64,000 nt of DNA, from positions 337,934 through 401,933 of the forward strand of contig NZ_LMHC01000021.1 in NCBI RefSeq assembly GCF_001427665.1, written 5' to 3'. The DNA comes from Caulobacter sp. Root655. Its GTDB lineage: Bacteria; Pseudomonadota; Alphaproteobacteria; Caulobacterales; Caulobacteraceae. Shown here in pieces: positions 42,958 to 49,582 of the stretch. The notes beneath the pieces are model-generated. The model saw only the letters and a list, made by a program, of their open reading frames with translations. It made no database searches and was not told the origin of the DNA. Position numbers and translations under genes: made by a program. The stretch's first letter is position 1. Each line of letters starts with the position of its first letter.

Positions 42958-43785
42958 CTACCCCTTCTTGGCGTAGTAGGTCTCGGCCTCGCCCGGAAAG
43001 GTCCGCGCCTTGACGTCGCGGGCGTAGTCGGCGGCGGCCCGTTCGATCTCGCCCTTCAGGTCGGCGTAGCGGCGCACGAACTTCGGCGTCCAGTCGAACA
43101 GGCCCAGCATGTCGTCGGTGACCAGGATCTGGCCGTCGCAGCCGGCCGAGGCGCCGATGCCGATGGTCGGCGGGGCGATGGCGGCGGTGATCTCGCGGGC
43201 CAGGCTCTCGGCGACGCCCTCAACGACGACGGCGAAGGCCCCGGCCTCGGCCGTGAGGCGGGCCTCCTCCAGGATCACGGCCCGGCCGGCCTCGTCCTTG
43301 CCCTTGGCCTTGAAGCCGCCGTCGACCAGAACCGCCTGCGGACGCAGACCGACGTGACCCATGACCGGCACGCCGCGCCGGACCATGTAGGCGATGGTGT
43401 CGGGAACGGTCGGGCCGCTCTCGACCTTCACGCCTTGGGCCCCGGTCTCCTTCATGATCCGCACGGCGTTGGCGTAAGCCTCTTCCGGCGCGCCCTCGTA
43501 GGAGCCGAACGGCATGTCGATCACGACCATCGCCTTGCGCGAACCGCGCATCACCGCCTGGCCGTGCAGGATCATCATCTCCAGGGTCACGCCGACGGTG
43601 TTGGGCAGGCCGTGCACCACCATGCCCAGCGAGTCGCCGACCAGCAGCAGATCGCAGGCGTCATCCAGCGCCGCGGCCACCGGCGCGGTGTAGGCGGTCA
43701 GGCAGACCAGGGGCTCGCCGCCCTTGCGCGCGGCGATGTCCGGGGCGGCCAGACGGCGGATCTTGTCTTCACGATGGGCGGACAG
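42958..43785 (-). CDS. panB: 3-methyl-2-oxobutanoate hydroxymethyltransferase, apparent CTG start
   Basis: A 275-aa enzyme of pantothenate synthesis that transfers a hydroxymethyl group from methylene-THF to alpha-ketoisovalerate. Family motifs: [55 protein letters not shown] and [13 protein letters not shown]. The conserved N-terminus [15 protein letters not shown] begins right after a CTG codon (43785-43783) preceded by GGAG at 8-nt spacing. No ATG, GTG or TTG exists in frame between that point and the upstream stop at 43876-43878. The first standard start (GTG, 43680) would remove the conserved first strand. Confidence 0.85.
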   Translation of the reverse strand: MSAHREDKIRRLAAPDIAARKGGEPLVCLTAYTAPVAAALDDACDLLLVGDSLGMVVHGLPNTVGVTLEMMILHGQAVMRGSRKAMVVIDMPFGSYEGAPEEAYANAVRIMKETGAQGVKVESGPTVPDTIAYMVRRGVPVMGHVGLRPQAVLVDGGFKAKGKDEAGRAVILEEARLTAEAGAFAVVVEGVAESLAREITAAIAPPTIGIGASAGCDGQILVTDDMLGLFDWTPKFVRRYADLKGEIERAAADYARDVKARTFPGEAETYYAKKG

Positions 43786-43875
43786 GGCAAGTACTCCGGC
43801 GAAAACGCGTGCGTCGTTTTCCGCCAGATCGCCCGACGCCGCAACACGATCGAAGAATGAGCGGACGAAGCGCCC

Positions 43876-44253
43876 CTAGACCTCGTCCACCAGCCGGGTC
43901 ACCGCGAAGGCCAGGGCGATCGCCGCCAGCCCCGCCGCCAGCCACAGGGTTTCCGTGCCGCCCAGGGTGAACAGCTGGTCGTAACGCGCCGCCACCTTGT
44001 CCAGGCCGAGGTCCATCTTCTGGACGCCGTCGCGCGACACCGCCGAGAACTCGCTCACGAACCGGCCGCCGATCAGCTGGGCCGCGACCACCAGACCCGC
44101 GACCACGCCGGTCGCGCCGATCACCACGCGACGCACCGCCCAGCCGCGATCGAGCTTCTGAGTCACCCGCTGGGTGAACAGTTCAGCGTCGCGAAACACC
44201 GGTGGTTGGCCGTAGAGGCGCGAAAGTTGGGCTTCGAAATCCAGGTCAGCCAA
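43876..44253 (-). CDS. Short two-helix membrane protein, probable anti-sigma factor
   Basis: 125 aa, TTG start at 44253 with GAGGAGGG 8 bp before it, overlapping the 3' end of the ECF sigma gene by 8 bp. The N-terminal cytoplasmic part (ADLDFEAQLSRLYGQPPVFRDAELFTQRVTQKL) is followed by two hydrophobic segments (VVIGATGVVAGLVVAAQLIG and ETLWLAAGLAAIALAFAVTRL). I recognise no family. Position and topology suggest a membrane anti-sigma factor for the preceding ECF sigma. A longer ORF starting at 44358 would overlap the sigma gene heavily and is rejected. Confidence 0.75.
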   Translation of the reverse strand: MADLDFEAQLSRLYGQPPVFRDAELFTQRVTQKLDRGWAVRRVVIGATGVVAGLVVAAQLIGGRFVSEFSAVSRDGVQKMDLGLDKVAARYDQLFTLGGTETLWLAAGLAAIALAFAVTRLVDEV

Positions 44254-44830
44254 GGTTTTCCCTCCTCGCGGAGTCGTTCGATACGCTTCCGGACGGCGGC
44301 GCCATCCGGACCCTGAGTTTATCCAGACCACGTTTGACATGGGATTTGACCGTCCCAAGGGGGATGTTCAAGGCCTCGGCCGCTTCGGCGTGCGACCAAT
44401 CGGCCCCGTAGCAAAGCGATACGCACAGGCGCTCGCCCTTCGACAGCACCTTGAGCGCCTCGTCCAGGTCCATCCGGTCGGCGGCCGCGCCCGAACCGTC
44501 CGATGCCGCGGGCGCCGCGTCCTCGGCGGTCTCGGTCAGCACGAACCGCGAGTCGCGCTTGACCTTGCGCAGATAGAGCCGCGCGGCGGTCTTCTTGATC
44601 CAGCCGCCGAAGGCCCCCTCCCCCCGATAGTCGGCGATCTGCTCGAACCCGACCAGGAAGGCGTCCTGGGCGATGTCGTCGGCGGTGGCCGAATCGGCCC
44701 CCAACCGGCGCAGAAGGCCCCGCACGGCCGAGCCATGGCGGCGCACCAGCTCGCCGAAGGCTTGCCGATCGCCGGCCGCCGCCAGCGCGGCGAGTTCGAC
44801 GTCGTGACCTGTGGGTGGGCGTACGCCCAT
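44246..44830 (-). CDS. ECF-type RNA polymerase sigma factor (copy 1)
   Basis: 194 aa. Region 2 (FGELVRRHGSAVRGLLRRLGADSATADDIAQDAFLVGFEQI, then GEGAFGGWIKKTAARLYLRKVKRD) and region 4 (LDEALKVLSKGERLCVSLCYGADWSHAEAAEALNIPLGTVKSHVKRGLDKLR) are clear, with an acidic linker between them. It directs RNA polymerase to an unknown regulon, probably under the anti-sigma encoded by the overlapping downstream gene. The GTVKSHV recognition helix is shared with copy 2 at 45660-46175. Confidence 0.92.
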   Translation of the reverse strand: MGVRPPTGHDVELAALAAAGDRQAFGELVRRHGSAVRGLLRRLGADSATADDIAQDAFLVGFEQIADYRGEGAFGGWIKKTAARLYLRKVKRDSRFVLTETAEDAAPAASDGSGAAADRMDLDEALKVLSKGERLCVSLCYGADWSHAEAAEALNIPLGTVKSHVKRGLDKLRVRMAPPSGSVSNDSARRENLG

Positions 44831-44861
44831 GATGTTTGTCCCCTCTTCCCCGTGTCCGCGC

Positions 44862-45254
44862 TCAGTCTTGCGGCGGACGCTTGTTGGGGTTGAAGAAGCT
44901 GAGAATGACGAAGGCCAGGCCGATCATGCCGGGGATCGCGGCGCCGCTCACGGTGCCGAACATCGCGTTGTCGTTGATCCCGCCCAAGGCCACGCCCGTC
45001 AGCGCCACCCCACCCGCGACAGCCAACAGGATGACGCCGATCCGCAGGTCACGATGGGCTGAAGACACCTTGCGCGACCTGAAATCCTTCGACAGCGCCT
45101 CGATCAGTTCCGGCGGCAGCGGTTGTCCCTTGTCGATGGCGGCGCGGACGGTCGCCTGCATTTCCCGACGCTCGCGCAGCCGCAGGTAGTTCGGAACGAT
45201 GACGATGGCCGCGATCATCGCGAAAAGGCCAATCGGAACGAGAATCTCTTCCAT
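44862..45254 (-). CDS. Membrane protein with PPEL motif (DUF6249-like)
   Basis: 130 aa. MEEILVPIGLFAMIAAIVIVPNYLRLRERREMQATVRAAIDKGQPLPPELIEALSKDF forms an N-terminal helix plus cytoplasmic segment, followed by two more membrane helices (IGVILLAVAGGVALTGVALGG, GMIGLAFVILSFF). The helix-R-rich-GxPLPPELxxxLSK layout is shared with 46175-46603 and 46649-46831. It lies immediately upstream of ECF sigma copy 1, so a sensing or anti-sigma-related role is plausible but unproven. The start follows a CCCC-flanked ribosome-binding site of moderate quality. Confidence 0.78.
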   Translation of the reverse strand: MEEILVPIGLFAMIAAIVIVPNYLRLRERREMQATVRAAIDKGQPLPPELIEALSKDFRSRKVSSAHRDLRIGVILLAVAGGVALTGVALGGINDNAMFGTVSGAAIPGMIGLAFVILSFFNPNKRPPQD

Positions 45255-45363
45255 TGTGAATCCCCTCAGTTGTTTGGCGGAGCGTGATGCTTCCGGCCTC
45301 TGTAGGGAAGAGGCTTGAGCGGCGCCGTTTGGAGGCGCCCAGCCAGATGAAACTTTCGTAAGG

Positions 45364-45663
45364 CTAGCGACGGGCCAGCATCTGGCCGCCCAGCAGGGTC
45401 GCGGCCAGCACGAAGGCCAGCAGTCCGGCGGTCGGGGCCAGGGCCGGGGCCAGGCCGTGGACGGCCAGGTCAAGCACCGGGGCGCAGGCCCAGAGCACCG
45501 CGCCGGCGGCCAGGGCCGTCGCCGCGCTAGCCGCCAGACCGGCGGTCAGTTCGCGGCGCGCCACCCGCTGCATCACCCCGGCGACGAACAGCGTGTCCAC
45601 GGCCGGGCGTCGCGGGGCGTCGTCCTCGGACAGAAAGGCGGCCAAACGGTCTTCGGGGGTCAT
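45364..45663 (-). CDS. Short two-helix membrane protein, probable anti-sigma factor (copy 2)
   Basis: 99 aa. The cytoplasmic N-terminus MTPEDRLAAFLSEDDAPRRPAVDTLFVAGVMQRVARRE is followed by two hydrophobic segments (LAASAATALAAGAVLWACAPV and TAGLLAFVLAATLLGGQML). Its start overlaps the sigma stop (ATGA). The layout matches the 125-aa gene after sigma copy 1, though sequence similarity is low. It is inferred to tether or inhibit the ECF sigma encoded just upstream. Confidence 0.75.
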   Translation of the reverse strand: MTPEDRLAAFLSEDDAPRRPAVDTLFVAGVMQRVARRELTAGLAASAATALAAGAVLWACAPVLDLAVHGLAPALAPTAGLLAFVLAATLLGGQMLARR

Positions 45664-46175
45664 GACGCGTCTCCCAATACGGCCAACAATCTCTCACGTC
45701 CGCGGGCCACATGCGACTTCACGGTGCCCAGCGGCAGGCCCAGGGTCTCGGCGGCCTCGCCGTGCGACCAGCCCTGCCCCAGGCAGAGCGTGACGCAGGC
45801 CCGCTGGTCGGGGGCCAGGTCGGCCAGCGCTGTCCGCAGGGCCATGCGGTCGGCCGGAGCGGCCTCGCGCGGCGCCGCGTCGGCCTGATCCTCGCGCCAG
45901 GCCTCGTCCCGGCGGGCGGCCCGCCGGGCGGCGCGGTTGTGGTCCAGCGCCTTGCGCCAGGCGATACCGAACAGCCAGGCGCGAAAGCCCTCGTCGTCGC
46001 GCAACCGCTCCAGGCTGGACCAGGCCGCCAGAAAGGCTTCCTGAGCGATGTCGTCGGCGTCGCCGAAACCGCTCTTGCGCAGGAAACCGCGCAGGGACCG
46101 CTCGTGCTCGGCCAGCAGCCGGGCGAAGGCGGGCTGAGATCCCGCCCGCGCGGCCCGGACGAGCGATGCGTCCAT
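45660..46175 (-). CDS. ECF-type RNA polymerase sigma factor (copy 2)
   Basis: 171 aa. Region 2 (FARLLAEHERSLRGFLRKSGFGDADDIAQEAFLAAWSSLERL, FRAWLFGIAWRKALDHNR) and region 4 (LRTALADLAPDQRACVTLCLGQGWSHGEAAETLGLPLGTVKSHVARGRERLL) are complete. The start at 46175 overlaps the stop of the upstream PPEL-motif gene; the longer in-frame ORF to 46313 lies inside that gene and is rejected. It is paired with the 99-aa membrane protein downstream. Confidence 0.92.
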   Translation of the reverse strand: MDASLVRAARAGSQPAFARLLAEHERSLRGFLRKSGFGDADDIAQEAFLAAWSSLERLRDDEGFRAWLFGIAWRKALDHNRAARRAARRDEAWREDQADAAPREAAPADRMALRTALADLAPDQRACVTLCLGQGWSHGEAAETLGLPLGTVKSHVARGRERLLAVLGDAS

Positions 46176-46603
46176 CAGACCCTGGGTCCCCGCTCCAGCA
46201 GCACGGACACCAGGGAAGCCAGGCTCAGGGCGCCCATCACGAAGGCGACGATGACGAAGGCCGGGCCGGCCTCGTAGAGGTCGGTGGCCGCGCCGTAGGT
46301 GAAGCCAGCGCACAGGCCCGCGAACAGGACCACCTGATACCAGCTGCGCTCGCGGCGACGGCGGTAGCGCGGCCGGAGGTCGTCGTGGTCGTGGTCATTG
46401 TCGTCGCCGTCGCCGTCGCTCCAGCGCTTGCTAAGCTTGGCCAGCAGTTCGGGCGGCGGCTCGCGCCCGGCCTGGGCATAGGTCTTGATCAGGTCGAGGG
46501 TGTCGCGGTTGGCGCGATAGGACAGCCAGCTCCGATAGCCGCCGACCACGAACCAGCTGAGGGGAAAGATCAGCCACCAGAACGATCGAAACAGGTCTTC
46601 CAT
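46175..46603 (-). CDS. Membrane protein with PPEL motif, upstream of ECF sigma copy 2
   Basis: 142 aa. The N-terminal helix (MEDLFRSFWWLIFPLSWFVVGGYRSW) is followed by LSYRANRDTLDLIKTYAQAGREPPPELLAKLSKRW, a striking Asp/His run (DGDGDDNDHDHDDL) that could bind metal ions, then a basic stretch and two C-terminal membrane helices. The ATG at 46603 has GGAG nine bases upstream; a TTG at 46618 is less likely. The stop overlaps the sigma start. It is homologous in layout to 44862-45254 and very similar at its N-terminus to 46649-46831. Confidence 0.78.
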   Translation of the reverse strand: MEDLFRSFWWLIFPLSWFVVGGYRSWLSYRANRDTLDLIKTYAQAGREPPPELLAKLSKRWSDGDGDDNDHDHDDLRPRYRRRRERSWYQVVLFAGLCAGFTYGAATDLYEAGPAFVIVAFVMGALSLASLVSVLLERGPRV

Positions 46604-46648
46604 GATCTTGGTCTCCAAGGCGCGCCGGGCGCGCCGTGATCGCGGGGG

Positions 46649-46831
46649 TCAGCGGACGTCGAGCTTGGCCACCAACTCCGGCGGCGGTTCCCGCCCGGCC
46701 TGGGCATAGGATTTGAGGACTTCCAGGGCGTCACGGCGGGCGCGATATCTCAGCCAGCCCTGAAAGACGCCGATCGCCATCCAGCTCAAGGGAAAGATCA
46801 GCCACCAATAGTCGGAAACCAGGTCTTCCAT
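46649..46831 (-). CDS. 60-aa membrane peptide, short paralogue of the PPEL-motif proteins
   Basis: MEDLVSDYWWLIFPLSWMAIGVFQGWLRYRARRDALEVLKSYAQAGREPPPELVAKLDVR is one membrane helix plus the conserved cytoplasmic segment, aligned without gaps to the first ~62 residues of the next gene. It lacks the His/Asp run and the C-terminal helices. A CTGGAGG ribosome-binding site lies upstream. It is either a functional truncated copy or the remnant of a partial gene duplication. Confidence 0.7.
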   Translation of the reverse strand: MEDLVSDYWWLIFPLSWMAIGVFQGWLRYRARRDALEVLKSYAQAGREPPPELVAKLDVR

Positions 46832-46879
46832 CCGTCTCGCCTCCAGATCGATGCGAGCCTTCGCACCGTTTCTAAAAGA

Positions 46880-47554
46880 CTAGTCGGCGCCGTGACCGGG
46901 ATTGGATGCGGCGACCCGCGAAATAATTTCGTCCATGGCCGAGAACATCATCGTCGGTCCGTGGTCGGCCAGGGCGCGGCGCGTGGCGTAGCCCCATTCG
47001 ACCGCCCCGCAGGCCAGGCCCGCCTCGCGCGCCGCCTCGATGTCGCGGGTCTCGTCGCCGATGCACAGCACCCGGTCCTTGGCGATCCGCGCCGCCTTGA
47101 CCACGGCCCGGAACTTGGCGGCCTTGCCGAAGATCGCCGCGCCGCAGCCGTAGTGATCGACCAGGCTGGCCAGGTCGGGACCCAGGATGGCGCGGATCGT
47201 CGCCTCCGAGTTGGAACTGACGATCGCCAGCCGCAGCCCCGCCGCCGACAGACCGCGCAGCAGGTCGCCGGTGCCGGAAAACAACGGGATGGCGTGAGCC
47301 TCGGCGGCCATCATCTTCTTGCCGTGGGCGGCGACCAGCGGGACCTTCCACAGGGGCAGGCCCAGATAGGCGATGATCTCGCGGCTGGTGCGGCCGCGCA
47401 GCATGGCGATCTCGTCCTCGGTCACCGCCTTGAACTTGAAACGCTCGGCCAGCGGCCGCACGGCGCGGATCGCCCAGGCGGTGCTGTCGGCCAGGGTGCC
47501 GTCGAAGTCGAAGATGACCAGGTCGATGCCGTCTGGCGCGGGCCGGGCGTTCAT
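46880..47554 (-). CDS. HAD-superfamily phosphatase (Gph-like)
   Basis: 224 aa. Catalytic motif I LVIFDFDGTLADST (nucleophile and acid Asp), motif II IVSSNS, a Lys in the GKAAKFRAVV segment and motif IV CIGDETRDIEAAREAGLACGAVEWGYA define a HAD hydrolase with a helical cap (about residues 30-85). Phosphoglycolate phosphatase is a possible activity, but substrate cannot be told from sequence. The ATG overlaps the stop of the ArsC-like gene. Confidence 0.87.
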   Translation of the reverse strand: MNARPAPDGIDLVIFDFDGTLADSTAWAIRAVRPLAERFKFKAVTEDEIAMLRGRTSREIIAYLGLPLWKVPLVAAHGKKMMAAEAHAIPLFSGTGDLLRGLSAAGLRLAIVSSNSEATIRAILGPDLASLVDHYGCGAAIFGKAAKFRAVVKAARIAKDRVLCIGDETRDIEAAREAGLACGAVEWGYATRRALADHGPTMMFSAMDEIISRVAASNPGHGAD

Positions 47555-47901
47555 TTGCCCATGGCCCGTTGGTACTGGTCGGGCTTGAACCCCACCAGCA
47601 GCCGGTCGCCCAGATCGAGCACCGGACGCTTGATCATCGACGGCTGGGCCAGCATCAGAGCGATGGCCTTGGCCTCGTCCAGGCCCTGCTTGTCGGCGTC
47701 GGGCAGCTTGCGGAAGGTCGTGCCCGAGCGGTTGAGCAGCGTCTCCCAGCCCACGGCGCGGCTCCAGCCCTCCAGCCGCGCACGATCGATTCCCACGGCC
47801 TTGTAGTCGTGGAAGCCATAGGCGACCCCATGACCGTCCAGCCAATCCCGCGCCTTCTTCATCGTGTCGCAGGCCTTGATGCCGTAGATCGTGGTCGTCA
47901 C
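47551..47901 (-). CDS. ArsC/Spx-family protein (YffB-like)
   Basis: A 116-aa thioredoxin-fold protein. TIYGIKACDTMKKARDWLDGHGV carries a single Cys at the usual position, and MIKRPVLDLGDRLLVGFKPDQYQRAMGK is the conserved C-terminal part. It resembles the YffB subgroup of ArsC-like proteins, whose arsenate reductase activity is doubtful. The GTG start is preceded by GGAG. It overlaps the HAD gene by 4 bp. Confidence 0.87.
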   Translation of the reverse strand: MTTTIYGIKACDTMKKARDWLDGHGVAYGFHDYKAVGIDRARLEGWSRAVGWETLLNRSGTTFRKLPDADKQGLDEAKAIALMLAQPSMIKRPVLDLGDRLLVGFKPDQYQRAMGK

Positions 47902-48017
47902 GCGTGATTGCTCCGTGCGCGGTCAGATTCTCTATTCTGACCACCGTAGAGTTCGCACGCCGTCGGGCAAAACGGAAAAAGGGCGGGCTCGCCGCCCGCA
48001 ACGTCACGTCGAACGGT

Positions 48018-48464
48018 TCAGGACAGGGCGCGCAAGGCCGTTCGCAGCGCCTCGGGGTCGGCGCCCGGCAGCCTCCGCTCGACCGCCGCATGGCTCTGCG
48101 TCCAGATCGGCACGGCCCTGGCCAGCAACGCCAGGCCGGCCGGCGTCAGGGTCAGAAGCCGACCGCGCCGGTCGTCGGGATCGACGCTCACCGCCACCAG
48201 GCCTCGGCGTTCCAGCGGCTTCAGGTTAGCCGTCAGGGTCGTGCGATCCATGGCCAGCAGGCTGGAAACCGCGCCGATGGTCGGCGGCTTCGGCCGGTTC
48301 AGCGACATCAGCAACGAAAACTGGCCGCTGGAGATTCCTACCGGCCGCAGGGCCTCGTCGAACCGCCGCGCCAGGGCCCGCGCCGCGCGCTGCACATGCA
48401 GGCAAAGGCACGAGTCACGGACATGAAGGGTGGTTTCGAACGGGACTTCCCGGGGCTTTGACAC
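48018..48464 (-). CDS. MarR-family transcriptional regulator
   Basis: 148 aa. The winged helix-turn-helix includes SSGQFSLLMSLNRPKPPTIGAVSSLLAMDRTTLTANLKPLERRGLVAVSVDPDDRRGRLLTLT, typical of MarR. Cysteines in DSCLCLHVQRAAR at the N-terminus are at the place used for redox sensing in OhrR-type members, so oxidant sensing is possible. The start is GTG. It is divergent from the DUF899 gene, with a perfect palindrome between them that is probably its operator. Confidence 0.88.
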   Translation of the reverse strand: MSKPREVPFETTLHVRDSCLCLHVQRAARALARRFDEALRPVGISSGQFSLLMSLNRPKPPTIGAVSSLLAMDRTTLTANLKPLERRGLVAVSVDPDDRRGRLLTLTPAGLALLARAVPIWTQSHAAVERRLPGADPEALRTALRALS

Positions 48465-48470
48465 CGCAAA

Positions 48471-48492
48471 ATTATGTTGATATCAACATAAT
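48471..48492. promoter_or_regulatory. Perfect 22-bp palindrome, probable MarR operator
   Basis: ATTATGTTGAT is followed directly by its reverse complement ATCAACATAAT. It sits 7 bp from the MarR start codon and 50 bp before the DUF899 start, in an AT-rich island. The size and centre fit a MarR dimer site that would block both divergent promoters. Confidence 0.8.
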
Positions 48493-48542
48493 ATGTCAAG
48501 GCCGGATCGGCTGGGCGGGCTTCATCCCGAGGGAGAAGATCG

Positions 48543-49289
48543 ATGCAAGACCACAAGGTCGCGTCACGCGAGGAATGGCTGCAGGCCCGCAAGGCGCTGC
48601 TCATCCATGAAAAGGAAGAAACCCAGCTGCGCGACAGAAATACCGCCGAGCGGATGGCCCTGCCCTGGGTCAAGGTCGACAAGACCTACACGTTCGACAC
48701 GCCGCGCGGCCGCCAGACCCTGGCCGAGCTGTTCGACGGCCGCAACCAGCTGATGGTCTACCACTTCATGCTGCCGCCCGAATGGGAGGCCGGCTGCCCG
48801 GGTTGCTCGTTCCTGGCCGACCACCTGGACGGGACCCTGCCCCACCTGAACCATCATGACGTGACGCTGCTGGCGGTGTCGCGCGCGCCGCTGGACAGGA
48901 TCGAGGCCTACAAGGCCCGCATGGGCTGGCGCTTTCCATGGGTGTCGTCGTTCGGCGGCGACTTCAACCACGATTACCATGTCTCGTTCACGCCCGAGGC
49001 GCTGGCCGCCGGGACCGCGACCTACAATTTCGAGCCAGTCGAGGGCGACAACCAGCCGGGCGAGCTGCCGGGCCTCAGCGCCTTCTACAAGGACGAGGCC
49101 GGCCAGGTGTTCCACACCTATTCCAGCTATGGCCGAGGCAGCGAGGAACTGATCGGGACCTACATGATCCTCGACCGCGCGCCGCTGGGCCGCAACGAGG
49201 CCGGAATCATGGACTGGATGCGTCGCCACGACGAATACGAGGACGCCACGCCGGCCAAGGCCTGCCACGCCGAGAAGGTCCCGGCCTAG
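48543..49289 (+). CDS. DUF899 thioredoxin-like protein
   Basis: A 248-aa cytosolic protein of the DUF899 family, with a predicted thioredoxin-like fold. WVKVDKTYTFDTPRGRQTLAELFDGRNQLMVYHFML precedes a CPGC pair (EAGCPGCSFLADHLDG), and FSSFGG-like VSSFGGDFNHDYHVSF and VFHTYSSYGRG follow. The CxxC suggests redox activity. The divergent MarR gene and shared palindrome point to repression by that regulator, perhaps relieved by oxidants or a small molecule. Confidence 0.87.
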   Translation: MQDHKVASREEWLQARKALLIHEKEETQLRDRNTAERMALPWVKVDKTYTFDTPRGRQTLAELFDGRNQLMVYHFMLPPEWEAGCPGCSFLADHLDGTLPHLNHHDVTLLAVSRAPLDRIEAYKARMGWRFPWVSSFGGDFNHDYHVSFTPEALAAGTATYNFEPVEGDNQPGELPGLSAFYKDEAGQVFHTYSSYGRGSEELIGTYMILDRAPLGRNEAGIMDWMRRHDEYEDATPAKACHAEKVPA

Positions 49290-49300
49290 GCGCGCCGGCC

Positions 49301-49582
49301 ATGCTGTGCTGCGTCCTGGGGCTGCTGGCCCTGCTCACGGGAGTCTCGGCGCGAGGCCTCAGGACGCTGATCGGCGCCTGGCCGGTCGCCGTGATCGCCG
49401 GCGCCGTGGCCACGGCCCTCGCGGTCCTGGCGCCCTACCATCTGGACCACTACCGCGAGCGGGCGCGAAGCCACGACCGCTCGGTCACGGCCGAGATCCT
49501 CGCCGCGCCCCTATGCGTCGGAGCGCCCAAGATGGCTTCGACCGTCAGCCAGGCCGCCCGGACGGCCGCCAGGACGGGTTAG
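49301..49582 (+). CDS. Small membrane protein of unknown function, 93 aa
   Basis: MLCCVLGLLALLTGVSARGLRTL and PVAVIAGAVATALAVLAPYHL form two hydrophobic segments, followed by a polar tail (DHYRERARSHDRSVTAEILAAP). It lies 11 bp after the DUF899 gene on the same strand, so it may be co-transcribed. Its stop overlaps that of the convergent MFS gene. The ribosome-binding site is poor, so this is a tentative gene. Confidence 0.45.
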   Translation: MLCCVLGLLALLTGVSARGLRTLIGAWPVAVIAGAVATALAVLAPYHLDHYRERARSHDRSVTAEILAAPLCVGAPKMASTVSQAARTAARTG

